A stretch of DNA of 7,321 nt from Desulfobacterales bacterium C00003060 (GTDB lineage Bacteria; Desulfobacterota; Desulfobacteria; Desulfobacterales; C00003060). Positions 1 through 6,887 of the stretch are shown piece after piece. The notes under the pieces were generated by a model. The model did not search any database and was not told the DNA's origin. It saw only the letters and a program-made list of their open reading frames with translations. Position numbers and translations under genes: made by a program. Where the stretch lies: assembly GCA_001751085.1 (NCBI GenBank), contig MAXP01000182.1, positions 3,936-11,256 on the forward strand. Direction: 5' to 3'. The first letter of the stretch is position 1. The number at the start of each line of letters is the position of its first letter.

Positions 1-182
1 ACGCCCGGCATAACAGGGGCCCCCGGGAAGTGGCCCTGGAAGAACGGTTCGTTGATGGTCACATTCTTGAGACCAACAATACGTTCGTCGGGTACGATTT
101 CTATGATTCGATCGACCAGGATAAAGGGATACCGATGGGGCAAGAACTCAAAGATCTTTCGAATGTCATACACCGCTTCCAT
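1..182 (-). CDS. fabZ: 3-hydroxyacyl-[acyl-carrier-protein] dehydratase FabZ, N-terminal part (runs off left edge)
   Basis: FabZ dehydrates (3R)-3-hydroxyacyl-ACP to trans-2-enoyl-ACP in cytosolic type II fatty acid synthesis; it competes with the lipid A enzymes for 3-hydroxyacyl-ACP. The first 60 codons are present. Visible hallmarks are [12 protein letters not shown] at residues 14-25 and [11 protein letters not shown] at residues 50-60, whose histidine (H51) is the family's catalytic histidine. The remainder, including the catalytic glutamate helix, lies beyond position 1. The start is ATG at 182-180 with a good ribosome-binding site (AAGGAG) 7 nt upstream, so the start is secure. It is the last gene in the transcription direction here, 154 bp after lpxD. 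In related clusters lpxA follows, but that cannot be seen. No defect is visible in the part present. Confidence 0.96.
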   Translation of the reverse strand, partial: MEAVYDIRKIFEFLPHRYPFILVDRIIEIVPDERIVGLKNVTINEPFFQGHFPGAPVMPG

Positions 183-189
183 GTTTGAT

Positions 190-195
190 CTCCTT
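190..195 (-). promoter_or_regulatory. Ribosome-binding site of fabZ
   Basis: AAGGAG on the minus strand, 7 nt before the fabZ ATG. It fixes the fabZ start and implies independent, efficient translation initiation after the repeat-containing spacer. Confidence 0.8.
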
Positions 196-258
196 CGATC
201 AGCCAAAGTGGCAGCTTCCATAAAAACCAAAAAGCAGTCTACACTTACCTGAAATTTT

Positions 259-332
259 GGTAACGTCTCAACAAGTCCGGCTACTTCTCAATAATCTGAG
301 CCGACAGGTGGTTAAAGGATCGATATGTTGAG
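259..332 (+). repeat. Short dispersed repeat, copy 1 (lpxD-fabZ spacer)
   Basis: This spacer holds two copies of a 16-bp motif in the same orientation, at 259-274 (GGTAACGTCTCAACAA) and 279-294 (GGCTACTTCTCAATAA), with a 20-bp period. Each differs by two bases from the consensus GGTAACTTCTCAATAA. Positions 259-280 match the minus strand of 6961-6982 at 19 of 22 positions. In both places the match is followed by 17 nt and then GAGCC, leading (with a 3-nt indel) into CGACAGGT; in this copy the shared GCCGACAGGT lies at 300-309. A 7-bp inverted repeat, CTCAACA at 267-273 and TGTTGAG at 326-332, may mark the ends. The right end lies 4 bp from the lpxD stop. This is inferred to be a degenerate copy of the element after lysS; exact limits are uncertain. 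Confidence 0.6.
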
Positions 333-336
333 GTCA

Positions 337-1377
337 TCAACACTCTTTTTTCTTTAAGGCCTTCTCCAGCTCCTCCACTCGCCCCTCTAAGTCTCTTAGC
401 TTCTTTTTCATCTCTGGAAGCTTGGGAATAATATTCGAAACCCTTAACCATAACCGATGAGGCATGCCCGGGGTACCGGAAACGGTCTCACCGTCGGAAA
501 TAGACTTACGAATCCCTGATTGGCCTCCGATAGTTACACGGTTGCCAATGGAAACATGTCCTGCTATCCCCGCCTGACCCGCGAGGATCGCATGGTTTCC
601 AATCGTTACACTGCCGGATATACCTACTTGTCCGACAAGGACAGTATCCTCGCCCACCACGACATTGTGGGCAATGTGAACGAGATTATCCGTCTTGACG
701 CCCCGCTTGATCCTGGTACTCCCAAAGGTTGCCCTGTCAATTGTATTGCAGGCACCGATCTCTACGTCATCATCTATGCGAACGTTACCGACTTGAGGAA
801 TCTTGTGATAGCGGTCCCCATCCGCTGCAAATCCAAAACCGTCGCTTCCGATCACAGTACCAGCATGGATGACCACTCTGCTGCCGATCTCACAACGCTC
901 CAAAATAGACACATTAGGATAGACAACGACATCATCACCCACAACCACACGATTATCAATCACCACCCCTGGATGCAGAGTCACACGGTCACCCAAGGTC
1001 ACATCATCTCCAATAAATGCACCCGGGTACACGGAAACATCAATCCCCCGTCTAAGATTCTTCCCCACATGGGCATCGGAACTGATCCCAACCATGGGGC
1101 GGCGGACCGGATGGAACAAGGCGGACACCTTGGCCAGGGCAAAAGACGGATTTTCAACACGCACAAGGATCTTTTCTGACTCCCTAACCTCATGTGGGAC
1201 AATCACAGCAGCCGCATGGGTCTCATCAATGCGTTTCTTGTAGCCGCCAGATGCAGCAAAGGTGATATCATCCGGACCGGCATCTTCAAACGGGGCCACA
1301 CCTCTGATGATGAAATCATCATCACCCACGACCTCACCCCTTACCAGTTCGGCAATCCTTCTAACAGAAAGCTCCAT
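337..1377 (-). CDS. lpxD: UDP-3-O-(3-hydroxyacyl)glucosamine N-acyltransferase LpxD
   Basis: LpxD transfers a 3-hydroxyacyl chain from acyl-ACP to the 2-amino group of UDP-3-O-acyl-glucosamine, the third step of lipid A synthesis (Raetz pathway), in the cytosol as a trimer. The 346 residues compare with about 340 in E. coli. The N-terminal uridine-binding domain (about 1-100) has F40 and Y46, spaced like the uracil-stacking pair known in the family. Residues about 100-310 are left-handed beta-helix hexapeptide repeats. Within them NLVHIAHNVV (231-240) carries the expected catalytic histidine, H237, in IAHN. The C-terminal stretch from about 320 to 346 is a charged, probably coiled-coil helix. 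The ATG is at 1377; the Shine-Dalgarno is weak (only a GGA about 10 nt upstream), although the N-terminus MELSVRRIAELV aligns naturally with the family. It follows skp after an unusually long spacer and precedes fabZ, the standard order. Confidence 0.97.
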   Translation of the reverse strand: MELSVRRIAELVRGEVVGDDDFIIRGVAPFEDAGPDDITFAASGGYKKRIDETHAAAVIVPHEVRESEKILVRVENPSFALAKVSALFHPVRRPMVGISSDAHVGKNLRRGIDVSVYPGAFIGDDVTLGDRVTLHPGVVIDNRVVVGDDVVVYPNVSILERCEIGSRVVIHAGTVIGSDGFGFAADGDRYHKIPQVGNVRIDDDVEIGACNTIDRATFGSTRIKRGVKTDNLVHIAHNVVVGEDTVLVGQVGISGSVTIGNHAILAGQAGIAGHVSIGNRVTIGGQSGIRKSISDGETVSGTPGMPHRLWLRVSNIIPKLPEMKKKLRDLEGRVEELEKALKKKEC

Positions 1378-1381
1378 TTTT

Positions 1382-1413
1382 CGTTATCCGTTATTCATAG
1401 ACAATGGACAATA
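1382..1413. repeat. Two adjacent 7-bp-period tandem duplications upstream of lpxD
   Basis: CGTTATC/CGTTATT at 1382-1395 and GACAATG/GACAATA at 1400-1413 are each two near-identical 7-bp units. They lie 5 to 36 bp before the lpxD start codon. They may be simple slippage products; a role in lpxD translation is not shown. Confidence 0.4.
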
Positions 1414-1455
1414 GTGAGTTCTCTCCAATCTACGAAGTTTAGTTCGCTAAGCGGT

Positions 1456-1509
1456 TGAAATCATTGATTCTGGCACTTTCATGCCCGTTTTTTAGTGTCA
1501 ATGATTTCA
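1456..1509. repeat. Perfect 12-bp inverted repeat enclosing a small hairpin
   Basis: TGAAATCATTGA at 1456-1467 and TCAATGATTTCA at 1498-1509 are exact reverse complements separated by 30 bp. Within the loop GGCA (1472-1475) and TGCC (1482-1485) can form a 4-bp inner stem. On the minus-strand transcript this would be a two-level stem-loop in the skp-lpxD spacer. Alternatively, the arms could be terminal inverted repeats of a tiny element or a dyad binding site. A perfect 12-bp match at this spacing is unlikely by chance in 326 bp. Confidence 0.7.
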
Positions 1510-1596
1510 GTAGGTTACGAGAACTTACGAATGGTCCTGATAACCATGTGAAATTACGCTACAATGGCATGCAACTTAACTCCCAACCCCAAAATC

Positions 1597-1657
1597 CCTG
1601 CCCGGACCTGGCCAACAGGCCCTGTTGTTGCATATGTGAAGCGAGCGCCAGGGCAGG
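1597..1657 (-). repeat. GC-rich multi-stem structure in the skp-lpxD spacer
   Basis: Three nested complementarities are visible. CCTGCC(C) at 1597-1603 pairs with (G)GGCAGG at 1651-1657. CTGGC at 1608-1612 pairs with GCCAG at 1647-1651. Directly against that second stem lies the palindrome CAACAGG-C-CCTGTTG at 1613-1627. As RNA this would be a stem of 6 plus 5 bp with an asymmetric bulge, capped by a side hairpin of 5-6 bp. It begins 46 bp after the skp stop codon. It could be a REP-like repeat, an mRNA-stabilising or processing structure, or a weak terminator; no U-tract follows, so a classic intrinsic terminator is unlikely. Confidence 0.5.
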
Positions 1658-1703
1658 CCGAAACCCGAAATACTATAGCTCACCTATTACACGATTACCC
1701 GCC

Positions 1704-2276
1704 CTATTGCTTTTTCTTCGACTTCGCCGATGAAGCTTCTTTCTCACCACGCTTTGCATCCAAGGCATTATATTTTTTTATGACATCGTCAGTAATATCA
1801 ATGGCGCTGGGCGCGTAAATCACGCCTCCTACACGGCGATCAATAATCAATGAATATCCATCCCGCTTCCCAATTTTTTCAGCTATCTCAAAGACATCTT
1901 TCGTTATTTTGCCAGAGAGATTCATGTTCAGCTCTCTTAGAACGTCCTGATACCGCCTCTGCAGGGATCTAAAGTCATCAACCTTCACCCGAAGCGCCTG
2001 TTCCTTTTTCTCACGTGCCTCTTCGCTCATGACCAGGGACTTCTGATCCAGGGCCTTCGTTAGCTCGTCTATCTCAGCCCCCTTTTTCTTAAGAATCCCT
2101 TCCATCTTCTTCCCCTGGCCCTTGATCTCAACGGATGACCGTTTACCGGCATCGGACTTCTCTATTATCTTCTGAAGATCTATCACTGCTATTTTTTGCA
2201 CCTCGGCCCCATAAACGATTCCGCTGAGACCAAACAGGCAAAGAGATATGATCAATAAGATATTACGAATATACAT
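1704..2276 (-). CDS. skp: Periplasmic chaperone Skp/OmpH
   Basis: Skp is a trimeric periplasmic holdase that shields unfolded outer-membrane proteins on the way to BamA. The 190-residue product begins with a signal peptide (MYIRN, then a hydrophobic run to about residue 21, with likely cleavage after VYGA at residue 24). The mature start KIAVIDLQKI matches the conserved first beta-strand of OmpH-family proteins. Residues about 45-120 are highly charged heptad-like helix (the tentacle coiled coil), and residues about 139-160 (GYSLIIDRRVGGVIYAPSAID) form the conserved closing strands of the trimer core. E. coli Skp is 161 residues; part of the extra length is a lysine-rich tail at 171-190. It starts 16 bp after bamA with a very strong Shine-Dalgarno, so the ATG at 2276 is secure. 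The pairing with bamA supports the call. Confidence 0.94.
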   Translation of the reverse strand: MYIRNILLIISLCLFGLSGIVYGAEVQKIAVIDLQKIIEKSDAGKRSSVEIKGQGKKMEGILKKKGAEIDELTKALDQKSLVMSEEAREKKEQALRVKVDDFRSLQRRYQDVLRELNMNLSGKITKDVFEIAEKIGKRDGYSLIIDRRVGGVIYAPSAIDITDDVIKKYNALDAKRGEKEASSAKSKKKQ

Positions 2277-2282
2277 AAAAAA

Positions 2283-2290
2283 CCTCCTTT
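2283..2290 (-). promoter_or_regulatory. Strong ribosome-binding site of skp
   Basis: AAAGGAGG on the minus strand, 6 nt (all T on the coding strand) before the skp ATG. It is the strongest Shine-Dalgarno in the window and sits inside the 16-bp bamA-skp spacer. This suggests skp is translated at a high level independently of ribosomes arriving from bamA. Confidence 0.85.
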
Positions 2291-2292
2291 AA

Positions 2293-4932
2293 TTAAAATA
2301 CCGACCCCATGCTAAACTCCCACCGACCTTCGCCTTTCTTACCCTGCAAATCATCCAAAATATAACCATACTCCAAAGAAATAGGCCCCATAGGTGAATT
2401 CCATCGAACACCACCCCCTGCGCTCTTTCTTAGCTGCCCGATATCCAAATTTTCTCCGTTGTCATAGGCGTTGCCTGTATCGTAGAAAAGCACCCCCTGC
2501 AAGCCTGATTCCGGCATGATCGGAAACACAAACTCCACATTAAACTGCAGCATCTTGTTTCCTCCGATCTCATCACCTGTCACCGGATCCCTGGGACTGA
2601 TATCATGCCACTCATAACCTCGAACCGAACCCATACCGCCAAGGTAAAATCGTTCCCATTGAGGGACCTTACCCACACTATCTCCGTTGATAAACCCAAT
2701 GCGGCCATGTAACATTCCAACCGTATTCCAGAAAAGGGGGAAATACCATCCGGAATCCCCAACATACTTGGTGTACCCAATATCTCCACCAAAAGGCGTC
2801 CCCGCATGCTTGATCGTGATGCTGTTATCCGAGCCTACAGTAGTACCGAAAACCCGGTCTCTTGAATCGCGACGCAAAATACCAGTAAGAGTATTAGCAA
2901 CATTTTCCCCCTCCATGTCCCTTATCGCCGAAGAAGCATCATGTGTAAGGTTTTTTATGTCAGCCACGTCATAGTTGTAGGACAGGTAGAACCGGGTAAA
3001 GTCAAGAACAGGATAGCCGAACCGAATGGTGCCGCCCACGCTGTCCTTGTCATACGTATCATAGTCCATAGACGTGTTGTAAACATCAAAACCAGCCGAC
3101 AGGGGAGTATCAAAAAGCCAGGGTTCAGTGAAGCTCAGTGTGTAGTAGGTGCTTCTTCCGCCCAAGTGGGCCCTCAAATTCAAGATTTGACCACGCCCAA
3201 ACAGGTTTCGCTGTGAGATCGATCCCATGACGAATATGTTGTCCATGGAGCTATATCCACCGCCAAAACTAAGTGCGCCTGTAAGTTTTTCCTTCACATC
3301 GACCTTGAGAATCATCTTGTCGTCAGAGCTTCCCTTGGTCGTATTAATCTTGATGTCTTCAAAAAAATCGAGTCTATACAAATTTCGTGTCCCACGTTTT
3401 AAACGCTTGCCGCTGAACAGTTCCTGCTCATACACGTTCAGCTCTCTGCGAATGACCTTGTCACGGGTTTTCGTGTTGCCGGTTATTATGATCTTTTCGA
3501 AATAGACCAGCGGCCCCTTGTTGATCAAATATGTGACGTTGGCCACAAGTTCTTTGTGATCCCGGTCAATGCGCGGCGAAATATCCGCATAGGCATAACC
3601 TGCGTCCGAGTACATGTCCTGAAACGCCAAGATATCTTGGCGTATGATCTCACGGCTGTAAACCACTCCCTGAACTATCTGCATCTTTTCCATAAGTTCG
3701 CTTTTCGGCTGAAGCAGATCTCCCTCAATATCCACCTTGCCGACCCTGAACTGGGGCCCTTCATCTATCTTAATGTTGATGCAGGTCCACTCCCCTTCAT
3801 GGGTCAGCTCCGGCTCAGCCACTTTTGCCAGGATATATCCGTGATTATGATAGTACGCAGCTATCTTAGACACGTCCTGGTCCAAGACCTCACGATCCAA
3901 ATCCCCTGATGATGTAAACCACGAGAAAAAACCTTTCTCCTCGGTCTCCATCAAGTCCGTCAGTGTCTCACTGTCAAAGGCCTTGTTCCCTTCAAAACAA
4001 ATGACCTTGATAAACACCTTTTCACCCTCTTCGACAACAAAATCAATATCAGCGCGATTCTCTGACACAGGCCTTATTTCATAAATCACCTTGACATGAT
4101 GATATCCTTCTTCTTTGTAGAAATTTTCGATCTGATGCAGTGCTCCTTGGAGCTTATTTGTGTTAAGGATGGAACCTGACCTCACACTGATGATATCCTG
4201 GATTTTTTCATCATCGAACTTATTGTTACCCTTGACCATGATGTTGCGAAGGGTTTTGTTTTCCACAACCCGAAAAGTCACAGTTTTGCCTTTTGGAGTA
4301 CTGCTGGTCTCTACGCGAACGTCACTGAAATACCCCATCTTGTAAATTGACTTTAGATCATCCTGAAGATCCTTTGCCAAACAGACATCTCCTTCCTTGG
4401 TCTTCATAATTTTCTTGATCGCCTCAGATTCTATCCGCTTGTTCCCTGTGATGACGACCTCTGCCACCCTTTCACGCCCGGACACCTTCATCCCAAGGTC
4501 ACTGGCCAGCCTTTGAACAGAATCGAGCAAAGTTTCAAGCCCCCGCCCCTCCACATAAACAGTCTCTGGAGGAGCATCCCCGTATGATTCCATAACCTTG
4601 GCATCCAGACTGAAGCCCTTACCAATTTGGGTAAAACTCCCCCATATAACAAAATCAGCTCCCGAACGGAGCCCCAATGTCCTCAAACGGTTCAGGCCAC
4701 CTTCCTCAATGCCGGGAACTCCTTCAAGCGGTTTCCCGGACCCTTCAACAACGACCCCCTCGTCTTTAAGTTGTCTTTCAACAAGATCCCGGATCTGCTC
4801 ACTTAAGTAGTCAAGTCTTTCAGCGGCATGGACGTCAAACGGAAGGACAACGACATGAATCTTACCCTCGGCTATTGCGCCATCTTGAAACAATAGTAGT
4901 ACTGAAACAAACAATAATAACTGCTTTAACAT
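2293..4932 (-). CDS. bamA: Outer membrane protein assembly factor BamA, with an extra N-terminal domain
   Basis: BamA is the central Omp85 protein that folds and inserts beta-barrels into the outer membrane. The 879-residue product (E. coli: 810) has a signal peptide with likely cleavage after AIA (residue 21). Residues about 22-152 are not POTRA; the pattern VVVLPFDV, amphipathic helices and GADFVIWGSF (about 91-100) resembles TolB N-terminal/CsgG-like folds. Five POTRA domains follow at roughly 155-225, 226-303, 304-392, 393-473 and 474-549, each ending near a conserved GN/GY-type pattern. The barrel is about 550-879, with the loop-6 motif VRGY at 770-773 (VRGF in E. coli) and the C-terminal signal ending in phenylalanine (GSVF). 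The ATG at 4932 lies 9 bp after lolD with only a weak Shine-Dalgarno (GAGATGAG region), but it gives a clean signal peptide. The TAA stop is 16 bp before skp. Confidence 0.97.
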   Translation of the reverse strand: MLKQLLLFVSVLLLFQDGAIAEGKIHVVVLPFDVHAAERLDYLSEQIRDLVERQLKDEGVVVEGSGKPLEGVPGIEEGGLNRLRTLGLRSGADFVIWGSFTQIGKGFSLDAKVMESYGDAPPETVYVEGRGLETLLDSVQRLASDLGMKVSGRERVAEVVITGNKRIESEAIKKIMKTKEGDVCLAKDLQDDLKSIYKMGYFSDVRVETSSTPKGKTVTFRVVENKTLRNIMVKGNNKFDDEKIQDIISVRSGSILNTNKLQGALHQIENFYKEEGYHHVKVIYEIRPVSENRADIDFVVEEGEKVFIKVICFEGNKAFDSETLTDLMETEEKGFFSWFTSSGDLDREVLDQDVSKIAAYYHNHGYILAKVAEPELTHEGEWTCINIKIDEGPQFRVGKVDIEGDLLQPKSELMEKMQIVQGVVYSREIIRQDILAFQDMYSDAGYAYADISPRIDRDHKELVANVTYLINKGPLVYFEKIIITGNTKTRDKVIRRELNVYEQELFSGKRLKRGTRNLYRLDFFEDIKINTTKGSSDDKMILKVDVKEKLTGALSFGGGYSSMDNIFVMGSISQRNLFGRGQILNLRAHLGGRSTYYTLSFTEPWLFDTPLSAGFDVYNTSMDYDTYDKDSVGGTIRFGYPVLDFTRFYLSYNYDVADIKNLTHDASSAIRDMEGENVANTLTGILRRDSRDRVFGTTVGSDNSITIKHAGTPFGGDIGYTKYVGDSGWYFPLFWNTVGMLHGRIGFINGDSVGKVPQWERFYLGGMGSVRGYEWHDISPRDPVTGDEIGGNKMLQFNVEFVFPIMPESGLQGVLFYDTGNAYDNGENLDIGQLRKSAGGGVRWNSPMGPISLEYGYILDDLQGKKGEGRWEFSMGSVF

Positions 4933-4941
4933 AAACTCATC

Positions 4942-5631
4942 TCAATCTGCCGGCACTGCTTTGCCGTCTATCAGTGTCACTCTGCGGGACAACTTATCAG
5001 CTAACTTCAAATTGTGAGTGACTACCACCGCCGTAATACCTTCATCACGGTTCAAAGAGATCAAAAGATCATGAATCGACTCACCAGTCCTGGCATCAAG
5101 ATTGCCCGTAGGCTCGTCCGCCAACAGGATCGATGGCTTCAATACCAGAGACCTGGCCACAGCCACCCTTTGCTGCTCTCCCCCTGACAGTTCCCCAACA
5201 TGATGTATGAGTCGATCCTTCAAGCCCATCCGAACAAGAAGAGCTTCCGCCTGCTCACAAGCCTCTTTGGCATTTATACCTCTAATCCTCGCAGGCATCA
5301 TCGTGTTTTCTATAGCGTTGAATTCCGGCAGCAGGTGGTGAGATTGAAACACAAATCCGATTGTCTGATTGCGAAAAGAGGCAAGCCTTTGCTCATCGTA
5401 AGTAAAAATGCTTTCCCCCCGATAAAAAACCTCGCCATGGTCCGGTCGTTCCAAAGTGCCCAGCACATGGAGAAGGGTTGACTTACCCACACCTGAAGCC
5501 CCCACAATAGCAACCATCTCACCCTCGTGGATGTCCAGGTTCACACCTCGCAACACATCCACACTATTACCATTGGTAACAAAGGATTTCCTGACATCTA
5601 TGACACTGACAAGTGGCGGCTGGTTATTCAT
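4942..5631 (-). CDS. lolD: Lipoprotein-releasing ABC transporter ATP-binding protein LolD
   Basis: LolD is the cytoplasmic ATPase that powers release of outer-membrane lipoproteins from the inner membrane to the carrier LolA. All ABC motifs are intact in 229 residues (E. coli: 233): Walker [10 protein letters not shown] at 44-52, Q-loop glutamine Q96, signature LSGGEQQR at 148-155, Walker B ILLADEP at 168-174 with catalytic E173, and switch histidine H206. The general fold also fits MacB/FtsE-type ATPases. The LolD assignment rests on the adjoining LolC/E-type permease and the outer-membrane context. The ATG overlaps the permease stop codon by 8 nt (ATGAATAA) with no clear Shine-Dalgarno, implying translational coupling. 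bamA follows after 9 bp. Confidence 0.93.
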   Translation of the reverse strand: MNNQPPLVSVIDVRKSFVTNGNSVDVLRGVNLDIHEGEMVAIVGASGVGKSTLLHVLGTLERPDHGEVFYRGESIFTYDEQRLASFRNQTIGFVFQSHHLLPEFNAIENTMMPARIRGINAKEACEQAEALLVRMGLKDRLIHHVGELSGGEQQRVAVARSLVLKPSILLADEPTGNLDARTGESIHDLLISLNRDEGITAVVVTHNLKLADKLSRRVTLIDGKAVPAD

Positions 5632-6853
5632 ATCTGAGGGCTGCTGCCGGGTCCAGTCTTGACGCCTGATAGGAGGGATAGATTGTTGCCAAAAGACTGA
5701 TGGCCATAGCTGACAGGGCTATCAGGGCTACGTCGAGTACCTCGACCCTGACGGGAAGCGTGGAAATGTAGTAGACATCGCTCGGAAGTTTTACAAATTC
5801 GTACCGCTTCAACAGGAAACAAAGCAGGCTCCCTCCAATTACTCCGAGGATAGTACCAACAACGCCAATAACAAGACCGTCCAACACAAAGATCTTCATG
5901 ATGCTTTTACTGCTGGCACCCATAGATTTAAGTATTGCAATATCTTTGGTCTTCTCCATAACCATCATAATCAGGGTACTAATGATGTTGAAGGCTGCAA
6001 CCAGAATAATCAAGGCCAAGATGATAAACATCACGGTCTTTTCCAGTTTCAAGGCCGAAAAAAGGTTCTTGTTCGTTTGCATCCAGTCCTGTGTCCAATA
6101 CGCAGCGCCCAGACGATCTATAATAGACCTCGAGATCCTCTCAACACTGTATATATCATCTACCTTAACCTCTATGCCATGAACCGACCGGCCAAGCCTG
6201 AGAAGCTGCTGCGCCGATTCGATCGAAACATAGGCAAAGGATGTGTCATAGTCGTACATCCCTGAGTCAAAAAGACCTACGACCTTAAACTTTTTCATAT
6301 GAGGTATGCGCCCTCCAACAGGTGTCAGGCTGCCACCAAAGGGAGATACGACGTAGACCTCGTCTCCCGGATAGGCCGTCAACGTCCGGGAAAGTTCCTT
6401 TCCCAAGATTATGCCGTGCGGCGCATCCCTGCCCCCCAAAACCGACAAATCAGTGCCCTTCACACTCTTTTCCAGGTCCACTACTCGTCCAGCCCGTGAA
6501 GGATCAATACCTCTCAAGATCGCCCCGGAAACACGAGAACCACAACGGAGCATTATCTGGCTGTAAATAAAAGGAGCCGTAGCTTTCACATCCTCCAGTG
6601 CTTCAATCCTTGTCATGACCTTATCTCGGTGGTCCAGCTTACCACTCAGGCTCATGACCCTGATATGAGCATTTGCCCCCAATATCTTGGATTGGATGTC
6701 TCTCCCGAATCCGGTCATCACGGCCAGTACAACCATCATGGCCATGACTCCAAGCATGACCCCGGCAACGGAAATATAGCTGATAACCGAGATAAAGGCC
6801 TGTTTTCGTCTCGCCCGAAGATATCGAAGGCTGATAAAGAGTTCAAACGACAT
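5624..6853 (-). CDS. lolC: Lipoprotein-releasing ABC transporter permease, LolC/LolE (LolF-like) family
   Basis: This inner-membrane permease extracts lipoproteins bound for the outer membrane and passes them to periplasmic LolA. The 409 residues show the family's four-helix layout: TM1 at about 21-48, a large periplasmic domain to about 270, then TM segments at about 272-298, 320-348 and 372-395. MVMEKTKDIAILKSMGAS (297-314) is the cytoplasmic coupling region that contacts the ATPase. The C-terminus [18 protein letters not shown] is typical. The periplasmic segment around 170-189 (SPFGG...TPVGGRIPHMKKF) lies where LolC has its LolA-binding hook. Only one permease gene precedes lolD, so the product probably acts as a homodimer (LolF type) rather than a LolC-LolE pair; a second permease elsewhere cannot be excluded. 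The ATG at 6853 has AGGA only 4 nt upstream. The 3' end overlaps lolD by 8 nt. Confidence 0.93.
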   Translation of the reverse strand: MSFELFISLRYLRARRKQAFISVISYISVAGVMLGVMAMMVVLAVMTGFGRDIQSKILGANAHIRVMSLSGKLDHRDKVMTRIEALEDVKATAPFIYSQIMLRCGSRVSGAILRGIDPSRAGRVVDLEKSVKGTDLSVLGGRDAPHGIILGKELSRTLTAYPGDEVYVVSPFGGSLTPVGGRIPHMKKFKVVGLFDSGMYDYDTSFAYVSIESAQQLLRLGRSVHGIEVKVDDIYSVERISRSIIDRLGAAYWTQDWMQTNKNLFSALKLEKTVMFIILALIILVAAFNIISTLIMMVMEKTKDIAILKSMGASSKSIMKIFVLDGLVIGVVGTILGVIGGSLLCFLLKRYEFVKLPSDVYYISTLPVRVEVLDVALIALSAMAISLLATIYPSYQASRLDPAAALRYE

Positions 6854-6868
6854 GATTCCTGCCCCGTT

Positions 6869-6878
6869 AAACCGGTTT
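6869..6878. repeat. 10-bp palindrome upstream of the Lol permease gene
   Basis: AAACCGGTTT is a perfect palindrome 16-25 bp before the permease start codon. It could be part of an operator together with the dyad at 6888-6901, or chance. No matching regulator is visible in the window. Confidence 0.3.
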
Positions 6879-6887
6879 GCTTATCGC

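Larger units (their letters stand above)
1378..1703. other. 326-bp non-coding spacer between skp and lpxD
   Basis: This is the only long gap in an otherwise tight cluster. It contains no convincing gene on either strand. From the lpxD side it holds two small 7-bp-period tandem duplications (1382-1413), a perfect 12-bp inverted repeat (1456-1509), a possible degenerate trace of the dispersed repeat near 1511-1528 (minus strand GTAAGTTCTCGTAACC), a small ATGGT/ACCAT hairpin (1531-1547) and a GC-rich multi-stem block (1597-1657). No canonical promoter for lpxD is visible, and no clear intrinsic terminator for skp. It may be accumulated repeat DNA, an mRNA-processing or attenuation region, or both. 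Confidence 0.7.

Noticed and set aside
7..50. Possible FabA rather than FabZ
   Set aside because: The [12 protein letters not shown] and [11 protein letters not shown] sequences and the position after lpxD are typical of FabZ.
520..1179. 219-codon open frame on the plus strand
   Set aside because: It lies entirely antisense to lpxD. The hexapeptide-repeat coding pattern produces a long opposite frame; its protein is not recognisable and lpxD is unmistakable.
1472..1493. Hairpin followed by a T-tract on the plus strand as an intrinsic terminator
   Set aside because: The stem is only 4 bp (GGCA/TGCC) and would terminate plus-strand transcription, while all genes are on the minus strand.
1496..1501. 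TTGACA on the minus strand as a -35 box for lpxD
   Set aside because: No acceptable -10 element follows at 16-18 bp; the hexamer is largely part of the 12-bp inverted repeat.
1455..1733. 92-codon open frame on the plus strand across the skp-lpxD spacer
   Set aside because: It begins with TTG without a Shine-Dalgarno, has cysteine/arginine-rich low-quality composition, runs into the skp 3' end antisense, and overlaps the inverted-repeat structures.
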